Of a stretch of DNA of 38,975 nucleotides, positions 31,665-36,943 are shown piece by piece. The translations under genes were made by a program, and so were the position numbers. The stretch covers positions 1 through 38,975 of the forward strand of contig CALYRM010000011.1 in assembly GCA_945482995.1 (NCBI GenBank), read 5' to 3'. The number at the start of each line of letters is the position of its first letter. The stretch's first letter is position 1. The notes under the pieces are model-generated. The model was not told where the DNA came from. It saw only the letters and a list, made by a program, of their open reading frames with translations, and made no database searches. Origin of the DNA: an uncultured Clostridia bacterium. Its GTDB lineage: Bacteria > Bacillota > Clostridia > Christensenellales > CAG-1252.

Positions 31665-31708
31665 AAAATGACCTCCATCCGAACTGTGCTTGACATATCC
31701 GGAAATTA

Positions 31709-31744
31709 TAAATATATTTTATATATACAAGAATGAATAGTCAA
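31709..31744 (-). promoter_or_regulatory. SigA-like promoter of the giant lipoprotein gene
   Basis: On the minus strand there is TTGACT (31739-31744), a 17-nt spacer, then TAAAAT (31716-31721). Transcription would begin near 31709, giving a leader of about 45 nt that ends in the GGAGGT ribosome site (31671-31676). Spacing and boxes fit the vegetative sigma factor. Confidence 0.65.
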
Positions 31745-31842
31745 TATAAGCGCCTTATAATTAAACATAAAAAAATAATAAATAAATTATCTTTATCAAA
31801 AATTAATAAAAAAATAATCTAAATAATTTCATTTAATAAAAA

Positions 31843-31863
31843 GACTTGCAAGTTTTGCAAGTC
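31843..31863 (-). terminator. Perfect 9-bp palindrome with U-tract on the minus strand
   Basis: GACTTGCAA (31843-31851) and TTGCAAGTC (31855-31863) form a perfect stem with a 3-nt loop. Read on the minus strand it is followed at once by TTTTTATT, as in an intrinsic terminator. It could end transcripts coming leftward from the ttcA-like gene through spoIIID, protecting the giant gene's promoter. Being symmetric, it could also be a protein-binding operator. Confidence 0.6.
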
Positions 31864-31902
31864 CATTAAAGTCTTTTATTCGGCAAAAAGCAATTAAAAA
31901 GA

Positions 31903-31941
31903 GCATATAGCAGCATATATTTGGTTTTTATCGCATATTTT
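31903..31941 (+). promoter_or_regulatory. Candidate SigE-like promoter of spoIIID
   Basis: GCATATA (31913-31919) resembles the sporulation SigE -35 box, and CATATTTT (31934-31941) partly matches the SigE -10 box with a 14-nt spacer. Bacillus spoIIID is a SigE-dependent gene. GCATAT occurs three times (31903, 31913, 31933), spaced 10 and 20 nt. The -10 match is imperfect, so this is a candidate only. Confidence 0.35.
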
Positions 31942-31946
31942 TCTAT

Positions 31947-32237
31947 ATGAGATTATCAATTGACAATAGAACATTAGAAATTGCAGAGTATATCGTAAAA
32001 ACTCATTGCACGGTTAGAGCGGCGTCAAAAAAATTCGGTATTGCTAAATCGACAATACACAAGGATATAACGAATAGACTCCCAATCCTTAACAATAATA
32101 TGTATCAAGAAGTTAGAAAGGTGTTTGACAACAATTTCAAAGAAAGACACCTAAGGGGCGGTGAAAGCACTAAAAGAATGTACCTGATGAAGCATTGTCA
32201 TAAAAATGACAATATGGATGGTTCAAATCTAGTCTAA
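31947..32237 (+). CDS. spoIIID: Sporulation transcriptional regulator SpoIIID
   Basis: The 96-residue product is a small DNA-binding protein. The order of landmarks matches the SpoIIID family: ERxxxIAxYIVxT near the start, a helix-turn-helix at about 23-42 (TVRAASKKFGIAKSTIHKDI), then RLPxxN, and the basic ERHLRGGESTK segment near 70-80. In spore-formers it acts in the mother cell to switch genes between the SigE and SigK stages. The length is close to the usual 80-95 residues and the ATG start agrees with family N-termini. No Shine-Dalgarno is visible upstream, which is odd. It is divergent from the giant lipoprotein gene and convergent with the ttcA-like gene 18 nt downstream. Confidence 0.95.
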   Translation: MRLSIDNRTLEIAEYIVKTHCTVRAASKKFGIAKSTIHKDITNRLPILNNNMYQEVRKVFDNNFKERHLRGGESTKRMYLMKHCHKNDNMDGSNLV

Positions 32238-32264
32238 CATATAGCCATATATGAGTTATTTTTT
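32238..32264 (+). terminator. Weak possible terminator after spoIIID
   Basis: CATATA (32238-32243) and TATATG (32248-32253) form a 6-bp AT-only stem with a 4-nt loop, followed by TTATTTTTT. The T-run overlaps the end of the convergent ttcA-like gene. The stem is weak, so this is tentative. Confidence 0.3.
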
Positions 32265-32990
32265 AGGTTTTTCGGGCCATAAGTTGTTGCGTTCGGGGTG
32301 GAACAAAGCAGATAGCATATGATCTTTTATATCGGGAATTTCTTTAACTAACCTATTTACAAACTCCTTTGCGTTTTGTCTTTCAGTATGCTTGTCTGCA
32401 GGACATGGGTTTTTGAAAACGGGTAGATCATATCTTCTTACTGCTGAAACTATATATTTTTCCTCTAAATAGACAAAAGGGCGAATGACCGTTACCTTTG
32501 TTCTATCTAAATAGCTTGTCGGCTGAAAGGTTGAAAAACGGCTTTCGTAAGCCAATGACAGCAGCATAGTTTCCAAAACGTCGTCCGCGTGATGACCTAA
32601 TGCAATTTTGTTACAATTAAGCTCGTTTGCCTTGGTGCATAAAGCTCCTCTTCTCATTTTACTGCACAATGAGCAAGGATTGCTCTCTTTGCGGATATCG
32701 AATATAATTTCTGCAATATCGGTATGAACGATATGAAATTCAATGCCTTTATTATCAAAATATGACTGTATCTCTTCAAATTTAGCCTTGTCAGCGTCTT
32801 TAAAGCCCATATCGATATGAATACCGACAACGGAAAATTTCTCGTTTGAAAACTTAGAATAGCTATGTAAAGCCTCAAGAAGCAACATACTGTCCTTTCC
32901 GCCCGAAATACCGACAGCAATTCTATCGCCGTCTTGAATCATATTATAATCATCTATCGCACGCCTCAGTGCACCTAAAACCTTTTTCAT
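32256..32990 (-). CDS. ttcA: TtcA-like tRNA 2-thiolation PP-loop ATPase
   Basis: This is an N-type ATP pyrophosphatase of the TtcA/TilS superfamily, probably the enzyme that adenylates and thiolates cytidine-32 of tRNA. Counting from the upstream ATG at 33002, the PP-loop SGGKDS is at 33-38, the cysteines of CSLC are 110 and 113, GHHADD is at 136-141 and a third cysteine is C200. A PP-loop with a CxxC pair plus one distal cysteine is the TtcA [4Fe-4S] arrangement. I prefer ATG 32990 (MKKVLG, 244 residues), because GGTGG lies 5 nt before it while ATG 33002 abuts a terminator hairpin and lacks a ribosome site. The superfamily is certain; tRNA substrate is inferred. Confidence 0.85.
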   Translation of the reverse strand: MKKVLGALRRAIDDYNMIQDGDRIAVGISGGKDSMLLLEALHSYSKFSNEKFSVVGIHIDMGFKDADKAKFEEIQSYFDNKGIEFHIVHTDIAEIIFDIRKESNPCSLCSKMRRGALCTKANELNCNKIALGHHADDVLETMLLSLAYESRFSTFQPTSYLDRTKVTVIRPFVYLEEKYIVSAVRRYDLPVFKNPCPADKHTERQNAKEFVNRLVKEIPDIKDHMLSALFHPERNNLWPEKPKK

Positions 32991-33003
32991 TATTACCACC
33001 ATT

Positions 33004-33027
33004 AAAAATCGGCGAATAAATCGCCGA
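33004..33027 (-). terminator. Rho-independent terminator between the ABC and ttcA-like genes
   Basis: TCGGCGA (33009-33015) and TCGCCGA (33021-33027) form a 7-bp GC-rich stem with a 5-nt loop. On the minus strand it is followed by TTTTT (33004-33008). A T-run (33031-33035) also exists on the other side, so it may work both ways. It ends the ABC transporter transcript and sits in the leader of the ttcA-like gene. Confidence 0.8.
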
Positions 33028-33049
33028 CTGTTTTTATATTATTTATTCT

Positions 33050-33077
33050 ATCATAGTTTATTCTGTTCGTAAAGCAA
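33050..33077 (-). promoter_or_regulatory. Candidate promoter of the ttcA-like gene
   Basis: TTGCTT (33072-33077) and TATGAT (33050-33055) on the minus strand are separated by 16 nt. The -35 box overlaps the last codons of the ABC gene. A start near 33043 would place the terminator hairpin inside the leader of the ttcA-like mRNA. Confidence 0.4.
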
Positions 33078-35529
33078 CTACGGGGTCTTTTTTACTTGCA
33101 AATATTGCAGGAATTAAACCCGATATTACCGTTAAAACAACCGATAATGCAATCAATATCAACGCATTCAAAGGTGATAGTACGGCTAAACCGGCGATGC
33201 CTGTCAATGCCTTTAAAATCAACGATATTACCAAATCTAATATGCAACTTGTCACAATAGCTAATACACCGCTCGTCAAGCCTATCATTAGGGTTTCCGC
33301 ATTAAAAATCCTCGTTATATCCTTTTTCCTTGCTCCCATTGCACGAAGTACGCCAATTTCTTTCGTTCTCTCCATTACCGAGACATAAGTGATTATACCT
33401 ATCATAACCGAACTTACAATCAAAGAGATTGCGGCAAATGCTATTAATACGTAGGAAACGGCGGAAATCATTGATTGAACCATTCCTATCATTGCAGTAG
33501 TTGAGTCGGTAACGGTTATCGTATCAGTTTTATCTTTACCTTCATTATAAGCGTTTAGATAGTCGACAACCTTGCCTTTATTCTCAAAATTGGACGGATA
33601 TATCAAAATCATTGACGGTAAATCTGTGCCTGCAATCTTTCTCATTGCTTCAAGATATTTAAGCTCGTCGTCTATTCCTATCATTTCATTGACGTCTATT
33701 CCCGAAAAATTGGTTATTAACGTAAGCATGTTTTCCCACTCGTTTACCATAGGCTTGCCTGTACGAACGTCAATCAGCTGCGCTTTATTATCGTTAATCT
33801 TTTCATCCAAGTAGGATTGGTAAGCATCTGCCTGAGCTTTAACTATTTTTGAATTTTTCTCGGTTTCCAATATTTCCTTGGTAAGTTCAGGAGTGTAGGC
33901 TAAGCCAGACGATAACCACATCGCTTTAGCGTCCTTACTACTTCTAAGTACAGCAGTCACCTTGAGCTTTTTGCCTGCAACATACATTTGTTCGTATGGG
34001 ATATTGCTTTCAACAAATACACCTTTATCGTTTTGCATAAAGTAGACGTCGTTATTTAATAAACTTAATTCCAAGCCCAACAATTCCTCAAACGGCACTC
34101 CTACATATCCTAAACCGTCATCGGATTTAACATAGTCGATATGTAAAGCGTCTAATATTTTGGTACTCAATCTATTGTAGGAATCCACGACGATAGCGAC
34201 CTCGTCGCTCTTCGTCGGATATACACCCGCTTCGTTGATAACGTCGTACTGGGTTTTCATATATTCAGGATTATCAAGGAGCTCCTGCCATCCTGCATCG
34301 TTGATATTCATTAAATTGTAAACATCGCCATCATATTTTACAACAAGGTGCGCTTCGATAGTCCTAAAATATTGAACCGCATTTACTAATTCGGTATCCA
34401 TTGCCTTGACGTATTCCATAAACTCATCGTTTATCTTACTCTTCGTAACAAGGCTGTTCAAAGCGTCTTGGAAACTTGATTCATACGGATAAACTACACT
34501 GCCATCGGGGTATTTAATCATCCCATCGTCACCCATTATCAAGCCCATTCCCTGACTCATTCCGTTAGGCGTCGCCAAATTCATCATTTTTGACATATCG
34601 CCCGAAATTGCAGCAACAGAAATAGGGAATTCGCTCAAACTATCAACCTGCATGCTTTGCATGTATGAGTTTAAGCCGTTTGAAACCGATAGAATAAGCG
34701 CAATGCCAATAATTCCGATACTGCCGGCAACACAGGTTAAAATTGTCCTTGCCTTCTTGGAAATCAAGTTTTTAAGGCTTGACTTGATTGCAGTAAGGAA
34801 AGACATCGAAGTTTTACCTGTGATAACCTTATTTTCGGAATCTTTTTCAACAGTATACGGATTGGTATCGCCTTCAACCTTACCGTCTTTTAGAGTGATA
34901 ATTCTCGTACTGTATTTTTCAGCCAATTCGGGATTGTGAGTAACCATTATTACAAGCTTTTCCTTCGCCACCTCTTTAAGTAAATCCATTATCTGAACGC
35001 TTGTAACGCTATCCAATGCACCCGTAGGCTCGTCGGCTAAAATAATCTCGGGATTGGTGATAAGCGCACGAGCAATGGCTACTCTTTGCATTTGACCGCC
35101 TGAAAGCTGATTGGGGAGTTTCTTTTCTTGACCGTTCAAACCGACCTTTGCCAAAACCTCAAGCGCCTTTTGTTTGCGCTCGTTAGAATTTTGTCCACCT
35201 ATATTTAACGCCATTTCAACATTTTCCAAAACCGATAGATGAGGTATCAAATTGTAGCTTTGGAATACAAAACCTATGCTATGATTACGATACACGTCCC
35301 AGTCGGAATCTTTGTATTTTTTTGTAGAAATACCATCTATGCAAATATCCCCCGATGTATATCTATCGAGTCCGCCTATAATATTCAAAAGGGTTGTTTT
35401 TCCACAGCCTGACGCGCCTAATATCGACACAAATTCACTTTTTCTAAAACTTAGAGAAACTCCATTAAGCGCAAGCACGGAATTATCGCCTTGACCATAG
35501 CATTTAACAATTTCCTTTAACTCTAACAT
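33058..35529 (-). CDS. MacB-type ABC transporter, fused ATPase and permease
   Basis: This 823-residue fusion has an N-terminal ABC ATPase: Walker A GASGCGKTT at 38-46, Q-loop Q90, signature LSGGQ at 142-146, Walker B ILADE at 163-167, H-loop H198. TM1 is at about 263-283, an extracellular MacB-type domain spans about 285-690, and three C-terminal FtsX-like helices lie at about 690-715, 747-772 and 786-811. The end DPVVALRTE is typical. This four-TM class couples ATP hydrolysis to movements of the outer domain; members export peptides, lipoproteins or toxins. The substrate cannot be told. I chose ATG 35529 because AGGATGG lies upstream; the in-frame GTG at 35550 has no ribosome site. Confidence 0.93.
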   Translation of the reverse strand: MLELKEIVKCYGQGDNSVLALNGVSLSFRKSEFVSILGASGCGKTTLLNIIGGLDRYTSGDICIDGISTKKYKDSDWDVYRNHSIGFVFQSYNLIPHLSVLENVEMALNIGGQNSNERKQKALEVLAKVGLNGQEKKLPNQLSGGQMQRVAIARALITNPEIILADEPTGALDSVTSVQIMDLLKEVAKEKLVIMVTHNPELAEKYSTRIITLKDGKVEGDTNPYTVEKDSENKVITGKTSMSFLTAIKSSLKNLISKKARTILTCVAGSIGIIGIALILSVSNGLNSYMQSMQVDSLSEFPISVAAISGDMSKMMNLATPNGMSQGMGLIMGDDGMIKYPDGSVVYPYESSFQDALNSLVTKSKINDEFMEYVKAMDTELVNAVQYFRTIEAHLVVKYDGDVYNLMNINDAGWQELLDNPEYMKTQYDVINEAGVYPTKSDEVAIVVDSYNRLSTKILDALHIDYVKSDDGLGYVGVPFEELLGLELSLLNNDVYFMQNDKGVFVESNIPYEQMYVAGKKLKVTAVLRSSKDAKAMWLSSGLAYTPELTKEILETEKNSKIVKAQADAYQSYLDEKINDNKAQLIDVRTGKPMVNEWENMLTLITNFSGIDVNEMIGIDDELKYLEAMRKIAGTDLPSMILIYPSNFENKGKVVDYLNAYNEGKDKTDTITVTDSTTAMIGMVQSMISAVSYVLIAFAAISLIVSSVMIGIITYVSVMERTKEIGVLRAMGARKKDITRIFNAETLMIGLTSGVLAIVTSCILDLVISLILKALTGIAGLAVLSPLNALILIALSVVLTVISGLIPAIFASKKDPVVALRTE

Positions 35530-35591
35530 TTTATCCCATCCTTTTATCACTGCCTTGCTTTTTGGAAATGAATATAGAAAAATACTTAATA

Positions 35592-35627
35592 CGTTATTAT
35601 TATATCATTTATTTTTTATTTGTTAAA
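35592..35627 (-). promoter_or_regulatory. Promoter of the ABC transporter gene
   Basis: On the minus strand there is TTTAAC (35622-35627), a 17-nt spacer and a perfect TATAAT (35599-35604). The transcript would start near 35592, giving a leader of about 60 nt. The -35 box is weak. The rest of 35605-35709 is AT-only, with a 7-bp TTTCATT/AATGAAA hairpin of doubtful meaning. Confidence 0.55.
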
Positions 35628-35689
35628 CATTCTATAACTTTTTTTCATTAAAAAAAATTAAATGAAATTAAAAATGTTATTATTTTTTT

Positions 35690-35713
35690 AAGGAAAATAT
35701 GATATTACTATGA
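35690..35713 (+). promoter_or_regulatory. Ribosome site and four-codon leader ORF
   Basis: AAGGA (35690-35694) is only 4 nt from an ATG at 35699 that encodes four residues (MILL) and stops at TGA 35711-35713. That stop overlaps the ATG of the main gene (ATGA). The main ATG itself is 15 nt from AAGGA, so it may depend on translational coupling. Confidence 0.45.
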
Positions 35714-36279
35714 ATTTTATCGAATACCTATCTGAGCACATAAAAAATCCTTATCTTTTGATTTCCTTAATGTCGCTACTGCCATTTAGCGAAATCAAGG
35801 GCGGTATTCTTTTGGGATTATCATTAAAACTTAATCCCTTATACACATACGGCATTTGTTTTTTATCTTCAAGTATACCGATACCCATAATTATACTTAC
35901 GATTAAAGGTATTGTTGACAGGCTAAAAAAAAGCAAAATAAAAAAAATTGCAATTAGTTTTGAAAAGGGGATTTTGGCAAAATTCTCATATATGGGTAGT
36001 ACTAAGCATATATTTTGGAAACTACTGTGTTTTGTTGGAGTGCCTATTCCACTAACTGGTGCATACTCCGGAAGCTGTCTTTCGGCACTATTGGAGCTTC
36101 CCCTTTCAAAGGGCTTTTTCTCAGTTATTCTTGGCAACGCTATATCGGGATTGATAATTCTAGCAATAGGAGTAGTATTTCAAGAACAAGCTGATAAAAT
36201 ATTGTTGGGGTTTTTATCGTTAATTCCTGTTATTGGAATAATATCGTTGATTAAGAGAAAAAAATCATCCCGAGCGTAA
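35710..36279 (+). CDS. COG2426 / small multidrug export-like membrane protein
   Basis: The 189-residue product is an integral membrane protein of the Sm_multidrug_ex (COG2426) family. Seen landmarks are SLLPFSEIKGGILLGL near 18-35, matching the family's LPxSExRGAIPLG element; a second helix with the basic RLKKSKIKK turn; and VPIPLTGAYSGSC at about 114-126, matching the PxPGTGAWxG element, followed by a helix and GNAISGLIILAIG. The name small multidrug export protein is historical; the true substrate is unknown. It is divergent from the ABC gene. Its last codons (SSRA, stop) fall in a copy of the dispersed repeat found downstream. Confidence 0.85.
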   Translation: MNFIEYLSEHIKNPYLLISLMSLLPFSEIKGGILLGLSLKLNPLYTYGICFLSSSIPIPIIILTIKGIVDRLKKSKIKKIAISFEKGILAKFSYMGSTKHIFWKLLCFVGVPIPLTGAYSGSCLSALLELPLSKGFFSVILGNAISGLIILAIGVVFQEQADKILLGFLSLIPVIGIISLIKRKKSSRA

Positions 36280-36480
36280 TTGATAATATTCTTTTAGTTT
36301 TGTCGTTTGCTGACGCAAACAGCGATATTTTGGATAACGCCAAAGAGACGTTATATTTGCACCAAGTTAAATCAAATATACAATCACGAAGCACACGCTT
36401 CACCGTAATGTGAATATCACTGCGAAGCAATAGAGCAAGGTAAATATGATTATATAAAAATTATTCTCTATGACACTACT
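36280..36480. repeat. Degenerate short-hairpin region
   Basis: No gene is visible. Several small inverted repeats occur: GTTTGC/GCAAAC (36305-36320), GAAGC/GCTTC (36388-36401) and GTGA/TCAC (36410-36420), plus further GCGAAGC strings. This kind of degenerate hairpin cluster is common between genes in Clostridia. None is followed by a clean T-run, so I do not call a terminator. Confidence 0.5.
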
Positions 36481-36499
36481 TTGAATGATTAATAAGGAT

Positions 36500-36820
36500 A
36501 AGGTCCCTCGACTACGCTTTCAGGATGACAGCAGGGCTGTCAATTCACCTTCGACTTCGCTCAAATAAGGATTAGCTCCTCACGACTCCACTGCGTTCCG
36601 CTTGAGGATGACATTATTTGTACTCGGAATGACATTGTTAGCGGTCGGAATGACATAATATGGATTAGATCCCTCGACTACGCTCGGGATGACATTATAT
36701 ATATATATTCAGAATGACATCTTTTAGGTTCAGAATGACATTTTGATGAAATCCTTCGACTTCGCTCAGATAAGGATTAGATCCTCACGACTCCACTACG
36801 TTCCGCTCAGGATGACATTA
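36500..36820. repeat. Cluster of ATGACATT-type dispersed repeats
   Basis: Eight copies of a core GGATGACA or GAATGACA occur here. Several are preceded by CTCGACTACGCT- or CTTCGACTTCGCT-like halves. A larger unit of about 68 bp appears twice (36548-36615 and 36753-36819) with only a few differences. Many units can fold by outer pairs such as TCCTCA/TGAGGA or ATCCT/AGGAT. A separate perfect hairpin GACAGC/GCTGTC lies at 36527-36541. Repeats of this look are widespread in bacterial intergenic DNA. No coding frame was found. Confidence 0.8.
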
Positions 36821-36885
36821 TATTTCAGTGCAACTTGTATAATATGATATTTTTTATATTTATTTATATATATTTTTATTCCATA

Positions 36886-36922
36886 TTGACATATTTTTCG
36901 CTTGGGTGTAAAATAATTGTAA
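36886..36922 (+). promoter_or_regulatory. SigA promoter of the MFS transporter gene
   Basis: A perfect TTGACA (36886-36891) is followed by a 17-nt spacer and TAAAAT (36909-36914). Transcription would start near 36921, leaving a leader of about 23 nt with GGGAGG (36932-36937), 6 nt from the ATG. Confidence 0.75.
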
Positions 36923-36943
36923 ATACTTTTCGGGAGGACTATA

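Noticed and set aside
57-31664. Giant ORF as an assembly artefact of collapsed repeats
   Set aside because: Modules are well diverged at DNA level, no long identical stretches were noticed outside cluster D, and the frame, signal peptide and promoter are all coherent; still worth checking with long reads.
35550-35550. GTG start for the ABC transporter
   Set aside because: It has no ribosome site; the ATG at 35529 has AGGATGG upstream and matches the usual N-terminus of the family.
35751-36137. Minus-strand 128-residue ORF
   Set aside because: It is the antisense shadow of the COG2426 membrane protein gene.
36305-36320. Terminator of the COG2426 gene
   Set aside because: The GTTTGC/GCAAAC hairpin is not followed by a T-run, so I list it only as a small inverted repeat.
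36500-36820. CRISPR array
   Set aside because: Repeat spacing is irregular, units are degenerate and of mixed size, there are no unique spacers of equal length, and no cas gene is present.
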